This document shows, in pieces, positions 1-8,001 of a stretch of 64,000 nucleotides of DNA. Below the pieces are notes generated by a model that saw only the letters and a list, made by a program, of their open reading frames with translations, did not search any database and was not told the origin of the DNA. Each line of letters begins with the position of its first letter. Within the stretch, counting starts at the first letter, position 1. Source of the stretch: Chania fonticola_B (lineage in GTDB: Bacteria; Pseudomonadota; Gammaproteobacteria; Enterobacterales; Enterobacteriaceae); the NCBI RefSeq assembly GCF_048537545.1, contig NZ_CP183218.1, one strand, 5' to 3'. A program made the position numbers and the translations under genes.

Positions 1-584
1 GAACCTATTTTTAAAATCATACTATTGATTTAAATGAATATTATAGAATAAGAGAGATTGTTCAGGCATTGTGAAAATGTCTGAAGGTGCTAACACCTAC
101 TCATTTCTCAAATGAGGTCATCACAGAATAACCTTCAGAAATTGATAATGACTATCATTCTAAGTTATTTTATCAAGGTCAAGTTGTTTTTATTCGACAG
201 TATATGCCTATTAATCATTCCTATAATGAAAACCGTTAAAACGATATGGTAATTTTATTAACAACAATCAAATTAAGCAGCGGGAAATAAATCGATAGCC
301 ATGGTCTAAAGTAATACGGAGGAACCATAATTATTGTTGATATCTCCCCGCCTATACTTGGGTCTGTTTTACGATAAAAGGAGTGACGAAAATCCGGCAC
401 CGCATCGTCATTTATGTCGAAAAACTGTCGAAACATCATCACCCCCCCCTGCAACCTACTGTTATAAAAAATATTTCCTGGTTGGCATGTTTTATGTATT
501 GCCATAGGCGGAGCATAAACCTTGCCATCCCCGAAAGCTTTTTAGCTGCGCTCAAAAGTTACAGGGGTAATCCGGGAGTTCACC
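1..584. other. AT-rich non-coding leader upstream of fdhF
   Basis: No convincing gene is visible here; the open frames are short and have no recognisable product. The stretch is clearly more AT-rich than the coding DNA to its right. It contains nested inverted repeats (80-139), a Fur-box-like palindrome (144-162) and the fdhF ribosome binding site just before 585. I searched for a sigma-54 type -24/-12 element, expected for fdhF in E. coli, and did not find one with correct GG-N10-GC spacing. Confidence 0.6.
144..162. promoter_or_regulatory. Putative Fur box
   Basis: GATAATGACTATCATTCTA matches the classical 19-bp Fur consensus (GATAATGATAATCATTATC) at 15 of 19 positions, including the two inner GATAAT/ATCATT arms. 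No iron gene lies to its right in this window, so it probably controls a gene to the left of the window edge, or an unannotated RNA. Confidence 0.6.
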
Positions 585-2756
585 ATGAAAAAAATCACCA
601 CTGTCTGCCCTTACTGTGGCGCAGGCTGCAAACTGAAACTGGTAGTAGAAAATGGCAAAATCCTGCGTGCCGAAGCGGCAGACGGGGTAACCAATCAGGG
701 GGAACTTTGCCTGAAAGGCTACTACGGCTGGGACTTCCTCAATGATACCAAACTGCTGACTCCGCGCCTTAATCAGCCGCTGATCCGCCGTGTGAAAGGT
801 GGCAAATTTGAGGCTGTCAGTTGGGAGGAGGCTATTCGCTATACGGCACAGCGTCTGAAAGAGATCAAGCAGCAATATGGTGCGCGTGCCATCATGCATA
901 CCGGTTCATCGCGCGGGACGGGTAATGAAACCAACTATGTCATGCAGAAATTCGCCCGGGCGGTGATCGGTAATAATAATGTCGACTGTTGTGCCCGCGT
1001 TTGCCATGGCCCCTCCGTTGCAGGTTTGCAAGCGACTCTGGGTAACGGCGCGATGAGTAACTCTATCGGCGATATCGAAAACTCCAAGTGCCTGCTGATC
1101 ATCGGCTACAACTGTGCAGACTCGCACCCTATCGTGGCTCGCCGAGTGTTGAAGGCCAAAGAGAAAGGTGCACAGATTATCGTATGCGACCCACGCCGCA
1201 TCGAAACGGCGCGTATTGCCGATCTGCATTTACCAATCAACAACGGCTGTAATATGGCGCTGGTGAATGCCTTCGCTCACGTTTTGATTGAAGAAAACCT
1301 GTATGACCGCGATTACGTTGCCAACTATACCGAAGGTTTCGACGCCTATCGCCAGCAAGTGGCAGACTATTCTCCTGAAGCGGTGGAGCACCTGACAGGG
1401 GTCACTGCCCAGCAGATCCGCCAGGCAATGCGTATCTACGCCAGTGCCCCTTCCGCCACCATTATGTGGGGCATGGGCGTAACACAGTTTGGTCAGGCTG
1501 TCGACGTGGTGAAAGGCATTGCCAGCCTGGCACTGCTCACGGGTAATTTGGGGCGCGCCAACGTGGGGGTTGGGCCGGTTCGTGGACAAAATAACGTTCA
1601 GGGAGCCTGCGATATGGGGGTTCTGCCAAACGAATTCCCTGGTTATCAGGCCGTGACCGACGCCGCAGTACGAGCCAAATTTGCCGCGGCCTGGGGGATT
1701 GACGCCGCACAGATGGACGCCGAAGTAGGCTACCGTATCACCGAAATACCGCATCTGGCCCTTGAAGGTAAAGTCAAAGCCTACTACATCATGGGGGAAG
1801 ACCCATTACAGACCGAGGCCGATCTGAGCCTGGTCCGTCGTGGGTTCGACGCGCTGGACTTTATCGTGGTGCAGGATATCTTTATGACCAAAACGGCCGA
1901 ACAGGCCGATGTGATCTTGCCTGCCACCTCATGGGGGGAGCATGGCGGAGTGTTCTCCTGTGCCGACCGTGGTTTCCAACGTTTTGAGAAAGCTATCGAG
2001 CCGCAGTATAACGTCAAACGTGACTGGGAAATTATCAGCCTGTTGGCGACTGAAATGGGTTACCCAATGCACTACGAAGATAACCAACAGATCTGGGACG
2101 AGATGCGCGAGCTGTGCCCACTGTTTTACGGAGCCACTTACGAAAAAATGGGTGAGCTCGGCCATGTGCAGTGGCCTTGTACCACCTTGGACAGCCAGGG
2201 GACACCTTACCTGTATCAGGGGAACCAATTCACGACCCCTTCCGGCAAAGGTCAATTGTTTGCTACAGCCTGGCGCGCTCCCGCAGAAATCCCTGATGAA
2301 AACTACCCTCTCGTGTTGTGTACCGTGCGCGAGGTCGGCCACTACTCATGCCGCTCAATGACCGGCAACTGTAAGGCACTACAAACGCTGGCGGATGAGC
2401 CTGGTTTTGTGCAGATCCATCCGCAAGACGCCGCTGAGCTGGGCATTGCCGACCAGCAACTGGTTTGGGTGGCCTCCCGCCGCGGCAAGGTGATTTCCCG
2501 AGCCAACTATAGCGAGAGGATTAATTTGGGCGCGGTTTATATGACCTACCAGTGGTGGATTGGCGCCTGTAATGAACTGACCCAGGATAACCTGGATCCG
2601 ATCTCGAAAACGCCGGAAACCAAATACTGTGCGGTGAAGCTGGAAGCCATTGCCGATCAGCAATGGGCAGAAAACTATGCTCAGCAAAGTTACTGCACCA
2701 TGAAGGCCCGCCTGCGCAGCGCCGTGGATGACTTGCTCTTGCCGTTAGGAGCTTAA
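585..2756 (+). CDS. fdhF: Formate dehydrogenase H, cysteine form
   Basis: Molybdopterin enzyme that oxidises formate to CO2; in E. coli it is the formate-oxidising subunit of formate hydrogenlyase. The 723-residue protein is close to E. coli FdhF over its full length (715 residues there). It has the N-terminal 4Fe-4S cysteines C8, C11, C15 and C42, the ARVCHGPSVAG active-site stretch and the C-terminal molybdopterin-binding region (near TVREVGHYSCRSMTGNC). Residue 140, selenocysteine (UGA) in E. coli, is a plain TGC cysteine codon at 1002-1004, so no SECIS element is needed. The start has a GGGAG-type site just upstream. No hyc or hydrogenase genes are adjacent, so its electron partner is not visible here. 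A hairpin terminator follows. Confidence 0.93.
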   Translation: MKKITTVCPYCGAGCKLKLVVENGKILRAEAADGVTNQGELCLKGYYGWDFLNDTKLLTPRLNQPLIRRVKGGKFEAVSWEEAIRYTAQRLKEIKQQYGARAIMHTGSSRGTGNETNYVMQKFARAVIGNNNVDCCARVCHGPSVAGLQATLGNGAMSNSIGDIENSKCLLIIGYNCADSHPIVARRVLKAKEKGAQIIVCDPRRIETARIADLHLPINNGCNMALVNAFAHVLIEENLYDRDYVANYTEGFDAYRQQVADYSPEAVEHLTGVTAQQIRQAMRIYASAPSATIMWGMGVTQFGQAVDVVKGIASLALLTGNLGRANVGVGPVRGQNNVQGACDMGVLPNEFPGYQAVTDAAVRAKFAAAWGIDAAQMDAEVGYRITEIPHLALEGKVKAYYIMGEDPLQTEADLSLVRRGFDALDFIVVQDIFMTKTAEQADVILPATSWGEHGGVFSCADRGFQRFEKAIEPQYNVKRDWEIISLLATEMGYPMHYEDNQQIWDEMRELCPLFYGATYEKMGELGHVQWPCTTLDSQGTPYLYQGNQFTTPSGKGQLFATAWRAPAEIPDENYPLVLCTVREVGHYSCRSMTGNCKALQTLADEPGFVQIHPQDAAELGIADQQLVWVASRRGKVISRANYSERINLGAVYMTYQWWIGACNELTQDNLDPISKTPETKYCAVKLEAIADQQWAENYAQQSYCTMKARLRSAVDDLLLPLGA

Positions 2757-2779
2757 GTTAATTAATGGATTAAGACGGT

Positions 2780-2818
2780 AATCATTGAGGTGCGGTGTGT
2801 CATCCCACCTCAATGATT
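2780..2818. terminator. Bidirectional hairpin between fdhF and the hydrolase gene
   Basis: A perfect 13-bp stem (AATCATTGAGGTG at 2780-2792, its complement at 2806-2818) closes a 13-nt loop 24 bases after the fdhF stop. It is followed by a short T-rich stretch. It lies between convergent genes and could serve both. Confidence 0.7.
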
Positions 2819-2908
2819 TATTTCACCGGTCTTGACCTTATTTACTCATGGAAATTAGCGGCTTATTAGGCCGAACAATCCACATTGTCCGCACTTTAGA
2901 TCGCCTTG

Positions 2909-3667
2909 TCAGGCCTGTCGCAAGAAGTTCTCTATGCTCGTTGCCAGCGCGAGCGGTACTTCATTCATTGGGTAATGACCTGCATTTTCAAGTATTTCCA
3001 GTTCAGCCCTCGGATACCATGCAAGGTAGGTAGAACGCATCAGATCCGTGTTGAATGTCGGATCATGCTCCCCGATCAGCACCTTGACCCTGTGTGGTAA
3101 ACCCTGTACCTCCGCGCTGAAATCAGTGTTGCTCCATGCATTCAAGTAGGCGGCAAAAGCGGCTCTGGACGAATGCGCCATTGAATACTCTGCTTTCCAG
3201 TCGATCCACGCTCGTGAAAGGCGCTGTCCAGTACTTCGATGGATGATGATCCTTCTATTCTCGATGCTATCAGCTGCGCCATTAAACAATACTTGCCCTA
3301 CAGGGTCGAAAGCCACACCGCAGGAAGGAACCGGTGCGACAGGCACTAGCATACGCACGCGCTCAGGGGCCAGGGCCACTACACGTTCAATTGCCATTCC
3401 ACCCATCGAGTGGCCTACCAAGCTAAACGTGTCGAATCCAAGCTCGTCTGCCAGGGATAAGGTATCCCTCGCAATCTCATCCATGCTATAAGTGCCAACT
3501 GCGGAACTCATGCTCCCGTATCCACGGTAGTTCATAAAGATAAAAGTAAATTCGTCGCGGCTGAGGGCATCCTCCATTGGCGCAAAAGCATGGCAATCAC
3601 CAAACCACCCGTGAAGAACAATGACAGGATGCGGACCACTACCTACTCGGTGAAACGTGTTGGACAT
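2909..3667 (-). CDS. Alpha/beta-hydrolase
   Basis: Cytoplasmic alpha/beta-hydrolase fold enzyme of about 252 residues; the substrate is unknown. It shows the oxyanion-hole motif LHGWFG, the nucleophile elbow GHSMGG (serine), a late acidic residue in IGEHDPTF and a C-terminal histidine in NAGHYPMNE, a complete Ser-Asp/Glu-His set. A longer frame reaches back to 3718, but the ATG at 3667 has an AGGAG site at the right distance, so I chose it. The gene is divergent from an AraC-type regulator with a short shared intergenic region, so that regulator probably controls it. Esterase, lactonase or haloperoxidase-like activity are all possible. Confidence 0.8.
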   Translation of the reverse strand: MSNTFHRVGSGPHPVIVLHGWFGDCHAFAPMEDALSRDEFTFIFMNYRGYGSMSSAVGTYSMDEIARDTLSLADELGFDTFSLVGHSMGGMAIERVVALAPERVRMLVPVAPVPSCGVAFDPVGQVLFNGAADSIENRRIIIHRSTGQRLSRAWIDWKAEYSMAHSSRAAFAAYLNAWSNTDFSAEVQGLPHRVKVLIGEHDPTFNTDLMRSTYLAWYPRAELEILENAGHYPMNEVPLALATSIENFLRQA

Positions 3668-3779
3668 ATCGACTCCTAATAAACTGAATGTGCCAGATGA
3701 TTTCGTTACCGTGGCCATTGTAGGATCCGCAGCAGCAGCTCGCTTTCAATATTGAGTCAATTATTATAGAGTTTGGGCC

Positions 3780-4553
3780 ATGCGTAATACGTTACTCGAT
3801 CCTTACGAAGACATCCCACGAATTGCCGTAGTTACAGCAAATGACTACCCGGCGTCTTCGACTTTCCCCTCCCATACGCATCGTCGCAGCCAGTTTGCCT
3901 ATGCCGCCTCTGGGACGATCAGCGTGTTCACGGCGCGCGAAAACTTGGTAGTTCCACCACAGCGTGCATGCTGGATACCTGCTGGCATCGACCATGAGAT
4001 GCATATGCGTGGCCCTGTCACCATGTTGAACGCATTTTTTACCCCGGACGCTGCTCATGCCGCAGGACTACCCGATGGCTGTCGGGTAGTTGGAGTGTCC
4101 CCCTTGCTACAGAACCTGTTAGCACAGGCAGTGGATTTGCCAGCGCTCTATGACCTGAATAATAGAGAAGGCAAGATTATGTCTCTGTTGCTTGATGAAA
4201 TTGCCGCTATGCCATCACTGTTGCTAAATACTCCGTTGCCAGACGAGCCTCGGTTAGCCAGACTGTGCCGTCAACTGATTGAAAATCCGTCTCTTTCTAT
4301 CGATATCAACAAAATGGCTGCGGAGGCAGGCATGAGTCGGCGCACTTTCACCAGAGTGTTCCGGGCTCAAACTGGGGTGAGCTTTACTGAGTGGCGCCAA
4401 CAAGCCTGTTTGCTGGCGTCTATCACCCGCCTCAACAATGGGGAATCGGTTACTCGCGTTGCGCTGGACCTTGGCTATGGGAGCTCAAGTGCCTTCACTG
4501 CACTATTCCGTCGTGTACTTGGCGTACCGCCCAGCCTCTACCTTGAGAAATAG
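3780..4553 (+). CDS. AraC-family transcriptional regulator
   Basis: 257-residue regulator. An N-terminal cupin sensing domain (histidines in FPSHTHRR, about residues 29-34; proline-rich turn VVPPQRACWIPAG) is followed by two helix-turn-helix motifs in the last 90 residues (IDINKMAAEAGMSRRTFTRV, then VALDLGYGSSSAFTALFRR). The architecture is that of the NimR/YdeO-like group with a cupin sensor. It is divergent from the alpha/beta-hydrolase gene, the usual arrangement of a regulator with its target. The effector is unknown. Confidence 0.85.
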   Translation: MRNTLLDPYEDIPRIAVVTANDYPASSTFPSHTHRRSQFAYAASGTISVFTARENLVVPPQRACWIPAGIDHEMHMRGPVTMLNAFFTPDAAHAAGLPDGCRVVGVSPLLQNLLAQAVDLPALYDLNNREGKIMSLLLDEIAAMPSLLLNTPLPDEPRLARLCRQLIENPSLSIDINKMAAEAGMSRRTFTRVFRAQTGVSFTEWRQQACLLASITRLNNGESVTRVALDLGYGSSSAFTALFRRVLGVPPSLYLEK

Positions 4554-4587
4554 TGAAAAATCAAAGTGGTAATATTGCTGAATAGAC

Positions 4588-4609
4588 AGGGGCGCCGTAC
4601 CGTGCCCCT
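4588..4609 (+). terminator. Possible hairpin after the AraC gene
   Basis: AGGGGC (4588-4593) and GCCCCT (4604-4609) can pair 35 bases after the regulator stop, but there is no clear T-tract, so termination is only possible. Confidence 0.35.
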
Positions 4610-4636
4610 AGTGACTGAATTTCTGCGCTGATATTG

Positions 4637-5233
4637 TCACTTCATTCCGGTTGGACAAGTATCCGCGACGTTGTTAAGCCCTTCGGTTTGACGCTCGAAG
4701 CGGATCTTGTTGGCGGACGCGTCATGGTTAATGGTCAGCACATAGATACCGTCAAAATCATTCCCCGACCATTTGGTAACCTGTTGTGGGTCACCTCCCT
4801 CGGCGGTGATGATATTTTTTACCACCTGCACCAGATTGTGATGTTCCCAAGAGACATACACCACGGCATTGCGGAAACGATCGTCCAGCAGAGCCGTCTG
4901 CAAATCAGCAATGTCATCGGCGTGATACTGGATATTCACCGGCAGTGAGAGCCGAATGGCCGTTGGGGTGATGGTGGTCAATGCCCGCATGGAGCTGCCC
5001 AGCTTATTTTTCTTGGGGCCAGCGGCATAAATGGCCTCAGGCTTACCGAAGCGGGAAATCAAGACCTCCGGCAGTGCCAAGGCGCGGTTAAAACCTTTGC
5101 AGGTCAACTGACCACTGTTGTTGTCTGGCTTCTCACCGTGGCGAACGAAAACCAGGGTTTGCTCACTCCAGGCGGCCCCTGCCACGCTGGATAACAGTAA
5201 CGCCAATATGCCGTTTTTAAACGCTTGCTTCAT
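4637..5233 (-). CDS. Periplasmic histidine phosphatase family protein
   Basis: About 198 residues. It begins with a signal peptide (KQAFKNGILALLLSSVAGAAWS, cleavage probably after AWS), followed directly by the phosphohistidine signature LVFVRHGEKP. That places it in the histidine phosphatase (phosphoglycerate mutase-like) superfamily and in the periplasm. The reading frame extends to 5245, but the ATG at 5233 opens directly onto the signal peptide and follows a GGAAAG site. Downstream conservation of the second catalytic histidine is less clear (SWEHHNLVQVV is the best candidate). The substrate is unknown and the gene stands alone. Confidence 0.75.
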   Translation of the reverse strand: MKQAFKNGILALLLSSVAGAAWSEQTLVFVRHGEKPDNNSGQLTCKGFNRALALPEVLISRFGKPEAIYAAGPKKNKLGSSMRALTTITPTAIRLSLPVNIQYHADDIADLQTALLDDRFRNAVVYVSWEHHNLVQVVKNIITAEGGDPQQVTKWSGNDFDGIYVLTINHDASANKIRFERQTEGLNNVADTCPTGMK

Positions 5234-5456
5234 GGTTCTTTCCACCCATATTTGCCCTTAAGAACGCCGCCAGGTAAGGCCACGTGCTTGCAGGACATTG
5301 TCGTGACTAATGAATTATTTGCATAGGTGTATGCATATTTGGCTACCTTATCATTGAATTGGCCCTGTAATACACTTCCTCCTGTCGGCCATAAGCACAT
5401 CGGCCACCCTTTTGGTTGCTTCCTGAAAGCAGGCGTAATTTGACGGCGGAGATAAA

Positions 5457-5865
5457 ATGAACGAGAAATTTGACGGTAACGGTATTTTCCCCAAAGGGCC
5501 AAAAAAATGACGCCTATGCGCAATATTTCACCGGCACCAGCTACCTGAACATGTTGACCACTGAAGGGGTAGCCATTGGCAATGTGGTGTCTGAACCAGG
5601 CTGTCGGAATAACTGGCATATCCACCATCAGGGCGGCCAGATCCTACTGGTGACCGGGGGGCGCGGCTGGTATCAGGAGTGGAATGAACCGGCTCGCCAA
5701 CTTACCGCCGGGGACGTGGTCAATATCCCGGCTGGCGCCAAACACTGGCACGGTGCAGCCCAGGATAGCTGGTTTGCGCATATTGCCGTGGCGGTCCCGG
5801 CCGAGGGTTCCTCCAATGAGTGGTTGGAACCGGTATCCGACGAGGATTACCGTCAACTGCCATGA
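5457..5865 (+). pseudogene. Cupin-domain protein with a one-base frameshift
   Basis: Small cupin (about 135 residues if repaired). The likely start is ATG 5457, five bases after GGAG, giving MNEKFDGNGIFPKGPK in that frame. The conserved body (NDAYAQYFTGTSYLNML, then HIHHQGGQILLVTGG and HWHGAA metal-binding histidines) is in the +1 frame. The switch occurs at a run of seven A residues at 5501-5507; removing one A joins the two parts exactly. Without the upstream part the only start for the body is a TTG at 5470 lacking a good ribosome site and giving a divergent N-terminus. It may be a true frameshift, slippage-dependent expression or a sequencing error. Function by family: small-molecule binding or a quercetinase/YhhW-like activity, not determinable here. 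Confidence 0.7.
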
Positions 5866-5870
5866 TAAAA

Positions 5871-5896
5871 AAGCCACCTGCCAAAACGGGTGGCTT
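5871..5896 (-). terminator. Terminator of the chromate transporter genes (minus strand)
   Basis: On the minus strand an 8-bp stem (AAGCCACC/GGTGGCTT) is followed by a run of T residues (5865-5871 as A on the plus strand), a standard rho-independent terminator for the leftward transcript from 7036. It touches the 3' end of the cupin gene. Confidence 0.75.
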
Positions 5897-5948
5897 GAGA
5901 TTAATGAGCAAGGACGCAGCATGCGGCCCCTTTTAGAAAGTTAAGGCG

Positions 5949-6470
5949 TCACCCAATCACTAATCCCAGAACCGCACCGCCCGCCAGGATCCATAATGGA
6001 TGAATACGTTTATTCATACTCAGCAGCGTCGCTAACACAATTAATATCGCCAATCGCCAGTTGGTCGCTGAAGCCTGGGCAATCAGCACGCCGCTCGCGG
6101 CAACCAATCCGACAGTGACCGGCACCAGCCCAACCTGCACGATACGCCGCCAGGGTTTATCTTTAAAACGCCGCCATGCGCCCATCACCAGGATGGTGAC
6201 AATGGACGACGGCCCAAACTTGGCTACGGAGGAAACCAACAGCCCGGCCCAGCCCGCGACGTGCCAACCAATCAGCGGCACGATCATCATATTCGGCCCC
6301 GGTGCCGCCTGTGCCATGGCGAACAGCGCGCTAAATTCCTGTGCGCTCATCCATTGATGCACCTCCACCACCTGGCGCTGCATTTCCGGCAGGATGCTAA
6401 AGCCGCCGCCAAACGCCATCAGCGAAAGCTCGGTAAAAATGATCGCCAGCGAGATTAACACCGCCATCAT
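5949..6470 (-). CDS. Chromate transporter, C-terminal-type CHR subunit
   Basis: 173-residue inner-membrane protein made of one CHR domain (FTELSLMAFGGGFSILPEM near the start, then AQAAPGPNMM and several hydrophobic helices). The frame continues upstream to 6851, but that extension has no membrane or CHR character; the ATG at 6470 overlaps the stop of the preceding gene as ATGA, so this start is preferred. With the gene at 6467-7036 it forms a two-gene short-chain CHR pair, equivalent to one full-length ChrA. The family exports chromate or a related oxyanion; actual substrate here unproven. Confidence 0.85.
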   Translation of the reverse strand: MMAVLISLAIIFTELSLMAFGGGFSILPEMQRQVVEVHQWMSAQEFSALFAMAQAAPGPNMMIVPLIGWHVAGWAGLLVSSVAKFGPSSIVTILVMGAWRRFKDKPWRRIVQVGLVPVTVGLVAASGVLIAQASATNWRLAILIVLATLLSMNKRIHPLWILAGGAVLGLVIG

Positions 6471-7036
6471 GAAGGTTTTCTCCAGGCCAGCAGAATACTT
6501 AGCGGGGCCAGCACCAGCATGGTGGGCAGCAATGGCAAGCGTAACCAGGCAATCGCCACCAAAGCAATGGCGACAATCGCTAACGGCAACCATTTTCCCC
6601 ACAGTGGCAGCAGCATTTTCAATGCGGTAGAGAGCAGTAAGCCCGCCGCCGCTGCGGCTAAACCGGCAAACACGTTCTGCACATGAGCATCGTCTTGGTA
6701 GCGGGCATAAATCACGCCTAGACCAACCACAATTGCCGTTGGGGCGCAGATCAGCCCGAGCAAGGCCGATAGCGCACCACGCAATCCGCGAAACTCCATC
6801 CCCACCGCCACCGACAAGTTTATGACGTTGCCACCCGGCAGGAACTGGCACAGTCCCAGCAGTTCGGTGAACTGTTCAGCGGTTAACCAGCGGCGTTGTT
6901 CCACCAACATACTGCGCGCCAGCGGCAGCACCCCGCCAAAGCCGATCAGGCCCAGCATCAGAAAGCCGGTAAACAGTTGAGTATTGCTCGGCGGCTCGGC
7001 GATCTCCTGGCCCTGTAGCACATTAGGATCTGACAT
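6467..7036 (-). CDS. Chromate transporter, N-terminal-type CHR subunit
   Basis: 189-residue membrane protein, first gene of the CHR pair. Its domain carries the family motif GLIGFGGVLPLARSMLVE near residues 30-47 and GLCQFLPGGNVINL further on, followed by transmembrane helices. A GTG at 7048 could extend it by four residues, but ATG 7036 has GGGAA in place. It ends in a 4-base overlap with its partner, so translation is probably coupled. Confidence 0.85.
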   Translation of the reverse strand: MSDPNVLQGQEIAEPPSNTQLFTGFLMLGLIGFGGVLPLARSMLVEQRRWLTAEQFTELLGLCQFLPGGNVINLSVAVGMEFRGLRGALSALLGLICAPTAIVVGLGVIYARYQDDAHVQNVFAGLAAAAAGLLLSTALKMLLPLWGKWLPLAIVAIALVAIAWLRLPLLPTMLVLAPLSILLAWRKPS

Positions 7037-7149
7037 GGCGTTTCCCACATTATTTCAGTTGTTATCTGGCATAATGCACGCGGCCAAGCCATGATGTCTA
7101 ATGCATTTCAGAGCCATTATCGCTACGGTGTAGGCGCCGTAGAACAAGC

Positions 7150-7992
7150 TTAATCGTCCCGATCGACAATCCGCGTCAGGTGGATGACCAAGTACAGCAG
7201 CTCGTCGTTGGACATCTCCATTTCCAGCAGATTTTTCACATAGTCACGGATCACCAGAGCGCAACGATAGGCCTCGGGATACTCTTTCGTCGCCTGCGAG
7301 AACAGGAAATCGTCTTTCGACTTCACCTGTTTGTTATCGATCATGCGTTGAATGAAAAACTGCATATGCAGCAGGAAACGCGAGTAATTGAGCGAATCTG
7401 TGGCGATATCGATGCGGAAATGGTATTTGATGATGTTGAAGATATCCTTCAGCATCTTCACCGCCAGCAGCGTGTGCTCCATGCTCTGTACGTCGGTCTG
7501 GCCATTGACCAGATGAAAGGCAATATTCCCCGCCTCTGCCTCCGGCAACAGGATATCCAAGCGCTCGTTGATCTGCGCCAGCGCCTGTAATGCTACGGCA
7601 AACTCCTGCGGATAAAAGCGTTTTACCTCATGCAACAGCCGGTTCTGTATGACGATGCCTTTACGGCAGCGCTCAATCGCAAAACTGAGATGGTCCACCA
7701 GGGTGAAAAAGATCTGTTCGTTGACCCGGCCGCCAAGCTGGCTGTTGGCCAGCCTGAGGATCATCTGCACCAGTTCAATATGCTGCTCCGGCGTGGCTTC
7801 TATCAGGCGCAGATGGTCGTGGCCGGTTTGACCATTCTGCACCACATAGACTTTTTCTATGCTGGCCGCAGCCAGCACATCTCCCACTTTGCTGTTAAAC
7901 CCAATGCCCTTGCCCATCACGATAACTTCGCGGTTATCGCTGTCGGTGGACAGCACCAGGCTGTTATTGAGCACCTTGATGACTTTCATCAT
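7150..7992 (-). CDS. bglG: BglG-family transcriptional antiterminator
   Basis: 280-residue RNA-binding antiterminator. The N-terminal co-antiterminator domain (about residues 1-55, MKVIKVLNNSLVL onwards, with GKGIGFNSKVGD) is followed by two PTS regulation domains whose conserved histidines appear in VDHLSFAIER and in YLVIHLTRIV. By family rule it is phosphorylated by the cognate EII and, when active, binds the RAT hairpin in the operon leader to prevent termination. It is the last gene of the operon, ten bases after the glucosidase gene, and no second terminator lies between them, so its own synthesis depends on antitermination at 11306-11370. Confidence 0.92.
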   Translation of the reverse strand: MMKVIKVLNNSLVLSTDSDNREVIVMGKGIGFNSKVGDVLAAASIEKVYVVQNGQTGHDHLRLIEATPEQHIELVQMILRLANSQLGGRVNEQIFFTLVDHLSFAIERCRKGIVIQNRLLHEVKRFYPQEFAVALQALAQINERLDILLPEAEAGNIAFHLVNGQTDVQSMEHTLLAVKMLKDIFNIIKYHFRIDIATDSLNYSRFLLHMQFFIQRMIDNKQVKSKDDFLFSQATKEYPEAYRCALVIRDYVKNLLEMEMSNDELLYLVIHLTRIVDRDD

Positions 7993-8001
7993 TAAACTGT
8001 G

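Noticed and set aside
476..520. Possible sigma-54 promoter before fdhF (TGGCATG...TTGCC).
   Set aside because: The GG and GC elements are 15 bases apart rather than 10, so the spacing is wrong.
5949..6851. Longer form of the C-terminal CHR gene.
   Set aside because: The upstream extension is an arginine- and glycine-rich shadow of the other CHR gene; ATG 6470 overlaps the preceding stop and gives a clean CHR domain.
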